Assembly (NCBI GenBank): GCA_900696455.1
Contig: CAADGB010000466.1
Span: 1-39,395 of the forward strand
Source of the DNA: an uncultured delta proteobacterium
GTDB lineage: Bacteria; Myxococcota_A; Polyangia; Haliangiales; Haliangiaceae
Length of the DNA: 39,395 bases
Reading direction: 5' to 3'
The translations under genes were made by a program, and so were the position numbers. The number at the start of each line of letters is the position of its first letter. The stretch's first letter is position 1. Positions 9,301-15,668 of the stretch are shown here, in pieces. The notes beneath the pieces are model-generated. The model was not told where the DNA came from, made no database searches, and saw only the letters and a program-made list of their open reading frames with translations.

Positions 9301-9695
9301 TCACCGCGATCGCCGATGTCGCCCAGCTCGCCCTCGACGATCGCGACCTGGTCCCGATCGCGCGGGTGATCGGCGAGGCCCTCGATCCCGACCGCGGCTG
9401 GCTCGACGCCCAGCTCGCCCTGATCAAGGGCGCGCGGCGGAGCGATCAGACGCGCGCCCTGGCCCGCATGATGGTCAACCTCTACGGCGCGCACCGCCCG
9501 GGGCGGACCGCGGTCGGCGATCTGATCGACGGCCTGTCCGAGGTCCTGCGCGCCGATCCCTACGAGGACCTCGGCGCCCGCTACACCGCCGCCGACTACC
9601 GGGCGGTGCTCACCAGCGTCGCCGACTTCCTCGACGAGGAGCGGCGCGGGTTGCGCAAGTTCATCGCCATCATCAAGTCGCGCAACCTCGAGTAG
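6324..9695 (+). CDS. Large outer-membrane-type lipoprotein of unknown function (1123 aa)
   Basis: A type II signal peptide ends in the lipobox LLQPGC (Cys24), so the protein should be lipidated. The rest is mostly helical and resembles no family I can name. A short Asp/Gly run DGDGDGLADVDD (about 274-287) looks like a calcium-binding loop of the EF-hand or thrombospondin-3 type. Several Cys residues lie in the middle third (nt about 7990-8210) and could form disulfides. The gene sits 14 nt upstream of a FadL-family channel and shares its promoter, so the two probably act together at the outer membrane; that is inferred from gene order. AGGAG at 6316-6320 favours ATG 6327 over 6324, a one-residue difference. 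Confidence 0.85.
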   Translation: MMRWSFSARLVAVTAVAALLQPGCHGAFDDARQPVDTGTFGETLHTLVCKRIAYLDDLADGGTTDVRGDAMRDICRLGLAPPAVASGKLKALLAERERLVAAVDAIFPEGFLPDLQTLLTSNEFLALYDDTTTEQAIDALVGTLRHVAADDEAVAALERLGHRLGYRPLGPAMGAVRALVGYPELHDLLLTLSEAITPGGGARGEWQNLIRALAMTLRDAQAAPDPDAADRTLRIALDFLLTERAELGTSAVAPLTTRDARGVARLRAVAPPFVDGDGDGLADVDDLGRFVDAGGAPLAAPAPFELPAGLDAAPWQYRDPLGRALTAEGGPLLYQYVDLDKTVLAALTRDGIALFDPQKGTAFDLARGASALVGPRQQVTRTFDSGESLTYRGYDTATSPLLDMTYGYLQLLRDPAIQDTLALAQTLLSTREAEVARLVEAFVAAARKGDAHPEAVIPPEAPLWDDLVPVIRQILARPALVTALLAAMERPEVAQLGERFRKFMTYRDRFDIAANQTVTGSFTTPVDRNRPDSGFDRSVFQRILHVIADSNNAVACNKQGAQVRDPFLNITLGTYNQCQLFRVDNLAVFYLQSIAYARNASGQYLCETAAGAFDGTTTASTPQGCVSQGRRPRPKANFNYNWGTVVRSSIDLFGGDEFLEDTVGIVGMRTHPTPQALNRVLFLDPTPAYLTNIIDPMRDREGDLYKAQHAGTLPVWELEGFYDQIRPVVQAFADNNSEQLFIDVLVVLHKHWATRDSITHQSVDPAAPGYVWGSGARTYEGLITDILADGSLMGALTATAPALNATTANGRPYRDIVRVAASYLVTPQAGLADRQGATTTTTADGRAVTQLSPWHLLADAYGRKRERLGQAGAEGVAWTDSVSEVVDVLTRGVDVPGQGWRFRNPRARGVLLATVGLLRDRIAAHDAQGDRAAWLRDELPADLERTLAGPVFAGVADFIVSLQATPETRLQLERLMQYLVDEATSSESFVTSLTAIADVAQLALDDRDLVPIARVIGEALDPDRGWLDAQLALIKGARRSDQTRALARMMVNLYGAHRPGRTAVGDLIDGLSEVLRADPYEDLGARYTAADYRAVLTSVADFLDEERRGLRKFIAIIKSRNLE

Positions 9696-9709
9696 CGCCA
9701 GGAACCGCC

Positions 9710-11080
9710 ATGGTCACCCCCCGCCTGCGCGCGACGCTCGGCCTCGCGCTCCTCGCCACGCTCGCGCCCACGCTCGCCCACGCCGGCGGCATGTACCTGC
9801 CGACCCGCGGCGTGCGCCCGACCGCGCGCGGCGGCGCGTTCGTCGCCGGCGCCGACGATCTGTCGGCGACGTGGTGGAACCCGGCCGGGCTCGGTCACGT
9901 GCGCGGCGCCGCCGGGCTCGTCGACCTGGCCTTCGTCGGCCAGGCCATCACCTACGACCGCGTCGACTCCGGCGGCAACCCGCAGCCGACCGCGGAGAAC
10001 CAGGCGCCCGGCCTGCCCATCCCGTCGCTCGCCTACGCCCGGCCGCTGGGCGAGCGCGCCGTGCTCGCGGTCGGGGTGTGGGCGCCCTACGCCGGCCTGG
10101 CCCGCTTCGCCGAGGACGGCGCCCAGCGCTACTCGTCGGTGGATCTGTCGCGCTCGCTCATCGCCACCGTCGGCGTCGGCGTGGCGCTGCGGGTCGGCGA
10201 GCGCCTGCGGCTGGGCGTGACGATCCAGGATCACGTGATCGCGCTCGAGACCGCGATCATGCTGTCGGGCTGTCCGTCGCAGACCACCTGCGCGCCCGAG
10301 GACCCCGACTTCGACTCGTTCAACCGCGTCGATCAGAACAGCTACTTCAACCCGTCGGGCTCGCTCGGCGCCCAGCTCGACCTGGGCCGGACCGCGACCG
10401 TGGGCGCCGCGGTGCAGCTCCCGGTGTGGGTGCGGGGCCAGGGCACGCTGCACAGCCGGCTGCCGCCGTCGGGGTTCTTCGACGGCGCGTCGATCGAGGG
10501 CGATCGCGCCGACGTCGCCTTCGAGCTGCCGCCGTCGCTGCGCGCCGGCGTCGAGCTGCGGCCGGGGCGGTGGCGGGGCGAGCTCGCCGGCACCGTCGAG
10601 CTGTGGTCGATGCACGACGAGATGACGATCGAGCCGCGCGACGTCCGCATCGTCGACGTGCCGGGCGTGGGCACCTACGAGCTGGGGCCGATGGTCGTGC
10701 CGCGGAACTTCCGCGACGCCTACGCCGTCCACCTCGGCGTCGAGGGCCGGCCGGCGGCCGGGCGGCCGCTCACCGTGCGCGCCGGCTACCTGTTCGAGAC
10801 CGGCGCGCCGCCCGACGCGTACCTGTCGGTGCTCACCGTCGACGGCCAGAAACACCTCGCGGCGCTGGGCCTCGGCTACACCGCCGGCGCCTGGACGGTC
10901 GACGTGCTCCTCGCCTACGCGAAGATGTCCGAGCGCACGGTGGCGCCGGGGACCGGCCGCGCGCCCCAGCTCAACCCCATCCGCGACCCGTCGGCCGAGC
11001 CGTTGACGGTCCACGTCAACGACGGCGCCTACCGCTCGTCGTGGCTGGTGCTGGGCCTCGGCCTCGCCCGGCCGCTCTAG
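9710..11080 (+). CDS. FadL/OmpP1/TodX-family outer-membrane channel
   Basis: The 456-residue protein has a cleavable signal peptide (Ala-His-Ala near residue 25). It then shows the family's N-terminal hallmark: a Gly-rich GGAF followed by DDLSATWWNPAGL (about 49-61). The rest alternates polar and hydrophobic residues as in a 14-stranded beta barrel and ends in a hydrophobic strand. FadL proteins let hydrophobic compounds (long-chain fatty acids, aromatic hydrocarbons) diffuse across the outer membrane. The ligand here is unknown. An extracellular-loop pair, Cys-x6-Cys (about 187-194), may form a disulfide. CAGGA lies 6 nt before the ATG, and the gene follows the large lipoprotein by 14 nt. 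Confidence 0.88.
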   Translation: MVTPRLRATLGLALLATLAPTLAHAGGMYLPTRGVRPTARGGAFVAGADDLSATWWNPAGLGHVRGAAGLVDLAFVGQAITYDRVDSGGNPQPTAENQAPGLPIPSLAYARPLGERAVLAVGVWAPYAGLARFAEDGAQRYSSVDLSRSLIATVGVGVALRVGERLRLGVTIQDHVIALETAIMLSGCPSQTTCAPEDPDFDSFNRVDQNSYFNPSGSLGAQLDLGRTATVGAAVQLPVWVRGQGTLHSRLPPSGFFDGASIEGDRADVAFELPPSLRAGVELRPGRWRGELAGTVELWSMHDEMTIEPRDVRIVDVPGVGTYELGPMVVPRNFRDAYAVHLGVEGRPAAGRPLTVRAGYLFETGAPPDAYLSVLTVDGQKHLAALGLGYTAGAWTVDVLLAYAKMSERTVAPGTGRAPQLNPIRDPSAEPLTVHVNDGAYRSSWLVLGLGLARPL

Positions 11081-11125
11081 CGCACCGAACGGTTCGACGT
11101 GCCCGCTGCGGCGCGACGGTGCGCT
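11079..11125. terminator. Inverted repeat between convergent fadL-like and tetR-like genes
   Basis: A perfect 9-bp inverted repeat, AGCGCACCG (11079-11087) and CGGTGCGCT (11117-11125), flanks a 29-nt loop. It overlaps the channel gene's stop codon and precedes the end of the repressor gene. There is no T-tract, so it may be a weak bidirectional terminator or an mRNA-stabilising hairpin. Confidence 0.4.
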
Positions 11126-11148
11126 GGCGGGCGAGCCGTGGGAGCTGG

Positions 11149-11790
11149 TCAGGCCGCGGCGCGGACGTAGGCGGCCTCGGCGGCGCGCAGGCCGGCCTCG
11201 ACGCACGCGAACAGGGTCGCGCGCTGCGCCGCCGGCAGGGCGAGGTTGCCGCTGGCGCCGTCGGCGGCCAGGCTGCCGATGAACGCCGTCCACAGCAGGT
11301 CTGCGACCTCGGCCGGGCTGACCGAGCGGAACGCGCCGGCGTGGATGCCGTCGGCGACGCAGGCGCCCAGGTGCTCGCGCAGGCGGGCGACCGTGGCGCC
11401 GACGCCCGTGGCGACCTCGTCGGTGAGCTGGGCTCGGAGGCCAGGCTGGCTGGTCATCGCCAGCGCCCGCGCCATCTCCGGCTCGGCGTCGACCCAGGCC
11501 GACAGGCGCGACCACGCGGCCGCCAGGCGGCTCCGGGCGTCGCCCGAGCGGACCTCGGCGCGCTGGGCGTCGAGGTCGACCAGGGCGGTCTCGAGGATCG
11601 AGACGTACAGGTCCTCCTTCGACTGGAAGTACAGGTAGATGGCGCCGACCGAGAGCTGGGCCTGCTTCGCGATCTGCTCGATCGACGCGCGGGCGAACCC
11701 GCGCTCGACGAAGACGGGGCGAGCGGCATCCTGGATGCGCCGACGGCGCGCCTGGCGTTCTTGACGCTTGCGATCCTGAGCGTTCATCAT
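11149..11790 (-). CDS. TetR-family transcriptional repressor
   Basis: The 213-residue protein has a basic N-terminal arm and a TetR_N helix-turn-helix (about 18-65) with the signature ASIEQIAKQAQLSVGAIYLYF. A helical ligand-binding C-terminal half follows. It converges on the lipoprotein-FadL pair and diverges from the VWA gene. The -35 and spacer of its own promoter are covered by a palindrome, so autorepression is likely. FadL neighbours and TetR regulators of fatty-acid or hydrocarbon metabolism often go together, so an acyl-CoA or hydrophobic effector is plausible but unproven. The first ATG of two (11790) follows the -10 by 8 nt with no Shine-Dalgarno, consistent with leaderless translation. 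Confidence 0.93.
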   Translation of the reverse strand: MMNAQDRKRQERQARRRRIQDAARPVFVERGFARASIEQIAKQAQLSVGAIYLYFQSKEDLYVSILETALVDLDAQRAEVRSGDARSRLAAAWSRLSAWVDAEPEMARALAMTSQPGLRAQLTDEVATGVGATVARLREHLGACVADGIHAGAFRSVSPAEVADLLWTAFIGSLAADGASGNLALPAAQRATLFACVEAGLRAAEAAYVRAAA

Positions 11791-11798
11791 GACGCGTA

Positions 11799-11827
11799 GT
11801 GTTAGGCCTGCTGACGCGACGTGTCAA
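11799..11827 (-). promoter_or_regulatory. Consensus sigma-70 promoter of the tetR-like gene
   Basis: On the minus strand a perfect TTGACA (11827-11822), a 17-nt spacer and TAACAC (11804-11799) end 8 nt before the ATG. This is the strongest promoter match in the window and implies a leaderless transcript. Confidence 0.72.
11812..11826. promoter_or_regulatory. Probable TetR operator 1
   Basis: TGACGCGACGTGTCA is an imperfect palindrome with 6 of 7 arm positions paired around a central A. It overlaps the -35 box and spacer of the repressor's own promoter, where binding would block RNA polymerase. Confidence 0.5.
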
Positions 11828-11834
11828 CACGATT

Positions 11835-11852
11835 TTACGCGTCGCGTCGTAA
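11835..11852. promoter_or_regulatory. Possible second operator in the tetR-VWA intergenic region
   Basis: TTACGCGTCGCGTCGTAA has 5-bp inverted arms, TTACG and CGTAA, around an 8-bp centre. It shares the ACGCG/CGCGT core with the first palindrome and lies between the two divergent genes, so it could also affect the VWA gene. Confidence 0.35.
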
Positions 11853-11917
11853 CGCCCTGATCTGGCTTCGGTCTCCCGCGTAGATCGCTACACACCCGGC
11901 GTGCGTCTACGGGGCTC

Positions 11918-13300
11918 ATGAGCACCGCCCCCGCGTCCGTCGCCCGCCTCCATCGCCGCCGCACCGCCGCCGTGCTCGGCGCCGCCGCCGCCGCGCTGGC
12001 CGCGCTCCTCCTCCTCAGCCCGCGCGCGGCGGAGGTCCGGAGGCCCACCGGGCCGAGCTCGTACCTCAGCGCCCGCCTCGACTCGAGCCACATCCTGCGC
12101 GGCACGACCGAGACCTACCTCGCGATCGCGCTGGCCGCGCCCGATCACCGCGTGACCTCGCGCGCGCCCACCAGCGTCGCCATCGTGCTCGATCGCTCGG
12201 GCTCGATGCTGGGCCAGCCCTGGCAGGACGCGGTGGCGGCCGCCCACGTCCTCCTCGACAAGCTCGGCCCCGACGACGAGCTGGCGATCATCGCCTACTC
12301 GACCTCGGCCGAGGTCGTGGTGCCGCTGCAGGCGGCGACCGGCGAGGCCCGCGCCCTGGCCCGGGCCGCGATCGCCGCGCTCCACGCCGAGGGCGGCACC
12401 AACATCTCGGGCGGGCTCGGCCACGGCGCCGACGAGCTGGCGCGGGCGCGGACCCCGCTGCGCCGCATGGTGCTCATCAGCGACGGCCAGGCCAACGAGG
12501 GCATCTACGATCGCGTCGGCCTGGTCCGCCTCGCCGGGCAGCGCGCCGCCGCCGGCATCTCGATCACCGCCGTCGGCGTCGGCCTCGAGTTCAACGAGGA
12601 GACGATGGCCGGCATCGCCGTCGCCGGCCGCGGCAACTACCACTTCGTCGAGGACACCGCCCAGCTCGGCGCGATGTTCGTGGCCGAGCTCGGCAGCCTC
12701 GGCGAGACCGTGCTCACCCACGCCAGCCTGCGGGTCGAGCCCGCCGCCGGCGTCGAGCTCCTCGACGTGATCGGCTACGAGGCGACCCGCGACGGCCGGG
12801 CGCTGGTCATCCCGGTCGCCGATCTCCGCCGCGGCGAGCGGACCAAGGTCGTGCTCCGCATCCGCGCCACCGTCGGCGCCGAGCCCGTCAAGGAGCTGGC
12901 GGCGGTGACCTGGACCTTCGACGAGCTCGGCCGCGGTCGGCGCAGCCACGAGGCCGTGGCCCGGGCCGAGGTCACCGGCGACGCCACCGTGGTCGCCTCG
13001 CGCCGCGACAAGGACACCGTGCGGCTGGTCGAGGAGGCCCGCACCGCGCGCGCCCTGGAGGAGGCGTCGGCCGCGTACCACGACGGCAAGCGTGACCACG
13101 CCCAGCAGATCCTGCGGGTGCGCGCGGCCGAGGCCGCGGCCCTGGCCAGCGAGCTCGGCGACGACGCCCTCGGCCGCGACATCGGCACGGTCACCGGGCG
13201 CGTCGAGCGCGGCTTCGCCGCCGCGCCGTCGGCCGGCGCCGCCGAGGGCAAGAAGGCCATCAAGGGCGGTCGCGCCGACGCCTACGAGCTGGCGCGCTGA
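11918..13300 (+). CDS. Membrane-anchored von Willebrand factor A domain protein
   Basis: The 460-residue protein starts with a basic segment (RRR at 13-15) and a hydrophobic helix (about 17-34). It is either an uncleaved anchor or a signal peptide. The VWA domain (about 84-260) has a complete MIDAS metal site: DRSGS (D92, S94, S96), a Thr in GGTNI (about 161) and Asp in ISDGQANEG (about 188). A beta-rich segment (about 265-350) and a helical C-terminus with possible coiled coil follow, ending in a Lys-rich tail. VWA proteins of this layout (YfbK/BatA-like) bind protein partners through the metal; the partner here is unknown. A TACACA -10-like box at 11889-11894 precedes a short leader. Confidence 0.88.
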   Translation: MSTAPASVARLHRRRTAAVLGAAAAALAALLLLSPRAAEVRRPTGPSSYLSARLDSSHILRGTTETYLAIALAAPDHRVTSRAPTSVAIVLDRSGSMLGQPWQDAVAAAHVLLDKLGPDDELAIIAYSTSAEVVVPLQAATGEARALARAAIAALHAEGGTNISGGLGHGADELARARTPLRRMVLISDGQANEGIYDRVGLVRLAGQRAAAGISITAVGVGLEFNEETMAGIAVAGRGNYHFVEDTAQLGAMFVAELGSLGETVLTHASLRVEPAAGVELLDVIGYEATRDGRALVIPVADLRRGERTKVVLRIRATVGAEPVKELAAVTWTFDELGRGRRSHEAVARAEVTGDATVVASRRDKDTVRLVEEARTARALEEASAAYHDGKRDHAQQILRVRAAEAAALASELGDDALGRDIGTVTGRVERGFAAAPSAGAAEGKKAIKGGRADAYELAR

Positions 13301-13329
13301 GCCGAGGCGCCGCCGCGGCGATCTGCTCC

Positions 13330-13596
13330 GACGCAGGTCGGCACCGGCGTCCTCGGCGGGACCGACCGATCGACCCGAGCGTGTGATTCCTTCTCACGCG
13401 CCGAGGCGAGCGAAGCGAGCCGAGCTCTTCTGACGCAGGTCGGCGCCGGCGTCCTCGGCGGGACCGACCGATCGACCCGAGCGTGTGATTCCTTCCCACG
13501 CGCCGAGGCGAGCGAAGCGAGCCGAGCTCTTCTGACTCAGGTCGGCACCGGCGTCCTCGGCGGGACCGACCGATCGACCCGAGCGTGTGATTCCTT
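13330..13596. repeat. 102-bp intergenic tandem repeat, 2.6 copies, able to fold
   Basis: This occupies most of the gene-free stretch 13301-13623. Copies start at 13330, 13432 and 13534 with an exact 102-bp period. The first two differ at only two positions, and the third stops after about 63 bp. Each unit can pair GGTCGG with CCGACC about 20 nt downstream, and holds a second imperfect hairpin around CGAGCGTGTG. It also carries the short motif GCGAGCGAAGCGAGC. No coding potential or spacers are apparent. Related short motifs (GAGCTCTTC, GGTCGG/CCGACC) recur at 17845-17870. Confidence 0.9.
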
Positions 13597-13607
13597 CACA
13601 CGCTCGG
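13579..13607. terminator. Strong hairpin at the 3' end of the amidotransferase-like gene
   Basis: An 11-bp perfect stem (13579-13589 with 13597-13607) with a 7-nt loop ATTCCTT sits 16 nt beyond the stop codon of the minus-strand gene, at the end of the third 102-bp repeat copy. No T-tract follows on either strand, so it may block 3' exonucleases or help terminate convergent transcription. Confidence 0.45.
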
Positions 13608-13623
13608 AGCCGATCAGGCCCGA

Positions 13624-14460
13624 TCAGGCCGCCAGCGGCGCGAGGTCGACGCGCAGGTCGCGGCTGACCGAGACCAGCGAGCCCGCCGGGACCTCCTCGG
13701 CGCCGTCGCCCGGCGGCAGGCCGCACGTGACCAGCACGCCGCGGAACGAGTCGTCGCGCTGCCCGCGATCGTTGTGGACCTGGAGCCGGCGGACGTAGAT
13801 GGGCGCGCCGGCGATCGCGGCCCCGGCCGCGCCCGCAGCCTCGGCCGCCGGTCGCGCCACCCACAGCGCGCGGCTGTTCGAGACCGCCACGGTGCCCGGA
13901 CGCCACGCCGCGCCGCGCGGCGCCGCGGCGCCGGCGAGGAGCGCCAGGGTGTCGGCGAGGGCGCGCCGGACCACCGGCGACGGCAGGTTGGGATCGTCGA
14001 GCCCGCCGTGATCGTGGAGCGCCGCCACGAGCAGGTGCAGCGTCAGCTCGCCGGCGGAGCGGCCGCGCAGGGTGCGGCGCAGGAACTCGGGCACGCGCTC
14101 GGCGAGCTCGGTCCACGCCTCGGGCGCGACCCGCGCCGGGCCGTCCTGGGCCAGCATCCAGCGCCGGAAGCGGAACGGCTGGGTGGCCTCGGTGGCGGTG
14201 TCGGGCTCGTCGTCGCGGACGCCGGCGTGGCCGATGATGCAGTCGCTCTTGATGGGCTCGATCAGCGGGAAGAAGTCGAGCTCGGCGTCGCCGTCGGCGC
14301 CGACGCTGCGCGGCGTGCGCGACAGCAGCACCTCGCCGCCGTGGATGTAGCCCATCCCCCAGCGGGCGATGGGCCCCGGCGCCACCAGCGCGGCGCGTAC
14401 CGGCGCCAGCGCCTCGGCGAGCCGCTGGGGTTGGTTGCACATGCAGGCGAGGAGGGACAT
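13624..14460 (-). CDS. Class II glutamine amidotransferase-like protein with altered active site
   Basis: The 278-residue protein has the Ntn-hydrolase layout of the YafJ/EgtC-type amidotransferases. ARWGMGY corresponds to the family's DGWG block. PIKSDCIIGHAG matches the PIKS...AHIR strand, TQPF matches THPF, and AQDG matches AHNG. The residues that normally make glutaminase activity differ. The N-terminus is Met-Ser rather than Met-Cys (nucleophile), the Arg after His is Gly, and the oxyanion Asn is Asp. Cys6 and Cys8 lie nearby. Starting at Met7 would give Met-Cys, but distances to the WG block and the lack of a ribosome site there favour Met1. It may be a non-glutaminase Ntn protein. A promoter lies about 160 nt upstream. 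Confidence 0.78.
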   Translation of the reverse strand: MSLLACMCNQPQRLAEALAPVRAALVAPGPIARWGMGYIHGGEVLLSRTPRSVGADGDAELDFFPLIEPIKSDCIIGHAGVRDDEPDTATEATQPFRFRRWMLAQDGPARVAPEAWTELAERVPEFLRRTLRGRSAGELTLHLLVAALHDHGGLDDPNLPSPVVRRALADTLALLAGAAAPRGAAWRPGTVAVSNSRALWVARPAAEAAGAAGAAIAGAPIYVRRLQVHNDRGQRDDSFRGVLVTCGLPPGDGAEEVPAGSLVSVSRDLRVDLAPLAA

Positions 14461-14617
14461 CGGCGGGACCTCGGGCGAAGGAGCTGACGGCGACGGTCGG
14501 CGGTCGACGCGCGCTCCCCGGTCGGACGACGAGGGGGCGCGACGGGACCAGGCAGGGCCGTGGCCGGCATCTCGTCAAGGAGCGGCGATCGCCGCGGACG
14601 CGACGATCACATCCCGG

Positions 14618-14645
14618 AGTATAGGGGTGGCGACGGCGTCTGCAA
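14618..14645 (-). promoter_or_regulatory. Promoter upstream of the amidotransferase-like gene
   Basis: On the minus strand TTGCAG (14645-14640), a 16-nt spacer and a near-perfect TATACT (14623-14618) predict a start near 14611. The leader would be about 150 nt; I see no recognisable riboswitch in it. The box is among the few AT-rich hexamers in this region. Confidence 0.55.
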
Positions 14646-14707
14646 CGATCCTGTCGGGGCCGGTCCTCGGTGGAGATCGGCCCGCGCCGACGCTCCGTCG
14701 AGGATCG

Positions 14708-15568
14708 TCAGGTTGTCGCGAGCTTGGCGGCGAACGCGCCCAGGAGGCCGAGCGGGTGCGCGCGTTCGCGCTCGTTCCACACCTCGTGCTTGAAGCCACG
14801 CAGGAGGTGGACCTCGGCGCCGTGGACCTTGCGTGCCACCGGCTCCGACACCGCGGGATCGGCGATCGGATCGTCGCCGCCGATGAGCCACAGGGTCGGC
14901 AACGAGAGGTTGGCAGCCTGGCGCAGGACGTGGGTCTGGGCGCCGATCGCCTCGGTGAACCAGCGCGCCGACGCCACGTCGTGGCACAGCGTGTCGGCGG
15001 TGCGCGCCGCCTGACGCTCGGGGTCGCTGGTGAGGTCCTCGACCCGCAGGTCGTTCTTCTGCGAGAACGCCGGGAACACGCGGCTCATCCCGCGCGCCAG
15101 CCAGATCTTGGCCGCCGGCACCTGCAGCTTGAGCCCGAGGAACGGCGACGACAGCACGGCGCCGGCGACGTCGAGGCGGCGCTCGCCGTCGGTGAGCGCG
15201 CGCAGCGTGATGAGGCTGCCGTTGGAGTGGGCGACGAGGACGAGCGGCTTGCCCGGCGCCAGCGCGCGCGCCTGCGCGACCGCGGCGTCGAGATCGTCGT
15301 GGTAGTCGCTCCACGCGTCGATGTGTCCGCGCCGGCCCGACGCCCGGCCGTGGCCCCGGTAGTCGTAGCCCAGGACCGCCAGCCCGGCGTCGACGAGGAC
15401 ATGGGCGACCTCGCGGTAACGACCGCAGTGCTCGGCGTAGCCGTGGACCATCACCGCGACCGCCGTCGGCGCGCGGGGCGGCAGATAGACCTCGCCGTAG
15501 AGCGTGGCGCCCCCGGTCGACGGGAAGGTGACGGTGCGGGTCGGCTCGAGCGGGCCGGGCAGGGACAT
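14708..15568 (-). CDS. Alpha/beta hydrolase, monoacylglycerol-lipase-like
   Basis: The 286-residue protein fits the Hydrolase_4 (serine aminopeptidase S33) group. It has VHGYAEHCGRY (41-51, oxyanion HG), DYRGHGRASG (69-78) and a nucleophile elbow AHSNG with Ser115. The acid is probably Asp in GGDDPIADP and the catalytic His lies in GFKHEVWNE. The first Gly of the usual GxSxG is Ala here, a tolerated change in this group. It has no signal peptide, so it is probably cytosolic and acts on glycerides or lysophospholipids. ATG 15568 is chosen because conserved homology begins just after it and a -10 box lies 7 nt upstream. Confidence 0.9.
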   Translation of the reverse strand: MSLPGPLEPTRTVTFPSTGGATLYGEVYLPPRAPTAVAVMVHGYAEHCGRYREVAHVLVDAGLAVLGYDYRGHGRASGRRGHIDAWSDYHDDLDAAVAQARALAPGKPLVLVAHSNGSLITLRALTDGERRLDVAGAVLSSPFLGLKLQVPAAKIWLARGMSRVFPAFSQKNDLRVEDLTSDPERQAARTADTLCHDVASARWFTEAIGAQTHVLRQAANLSLPTLWLIGGDDPIADPAVSEPVARKVHGAEVHLLRGFKHEVWNERERAHPLGLLGAFAAKLATT

Positions 15569-15575
15569 GCGTCCG

Positions 15576-15584
15576 TCTGTATCA
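15576..15584 (-). promoter_or_regulatory. Extended -10 box next to the hydrolase start
   Basis: On the minus strand TGA-TACAGA (15584-15576) ends 7 nt before the ATG, implying a leaderless transcript. No convincing -35 is visible. Confidence 0.5.
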
Positions 15585-15630
15585 CGGGCGGGATCGGGTC
15601 GGCCCCGGGCGTCCGGGATCGCGACCGCCG

Positions 15631-15660
15631 TTGACGGCGCGCGGTGCGGCGCGTTAGCGT
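15631..15660 (+). promoter_or_regulatory. Sigma-70-type promoter of the Tgl/PilF-like gene, leaderless
   Basis: TTGACG (15631-15636), an 18-nt spacer and TAGCGT (15655-15660) end 8 nt before the GTG at 15669. No Shine-Dalgarno can fit, so the mRNA is probably leaderless. Confidence 0.65.
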
Positions 15661-15668
15661 CGCGCGTC

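Noticed and set aside
3366-9494. Very long open frame on the minus strand (over 2000 codons)
   Set aside because: It lies antisense to the methyltransferase and lipoprotein genes, and overlaps the kinase gene in the wrong frame. Its product is Arg/Gly-rich with no domain, a usual artefact of high-GC DNA.
6332-9709. Upstream extension of the FadL-type gene frame
   Set aside because: The extension is the wrong-frame shadow of the 1123-aa lipoprotein gene. The signal peptide and Shine-Dalgarno place the start at 9710.
13330-13596. CRISPR-like array
   Set aside because: The 102-bp units are contiguous with no unique spacers, and no cas gene is present.
14440-14442. Met7 as start of the amidotransferase-like gene
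   Set aside because: It would give Met-Cys, but there is no purine-rich site upstream and the distance to the WG block fits Met1 better. It is kept only as an alternative.
14461-14611. Riboswitch in the long leader of the amidotransferase-like gene
   Set aside because: No known riboswitch core or terminator/antiterminator pair could be identified by eye in this leader.
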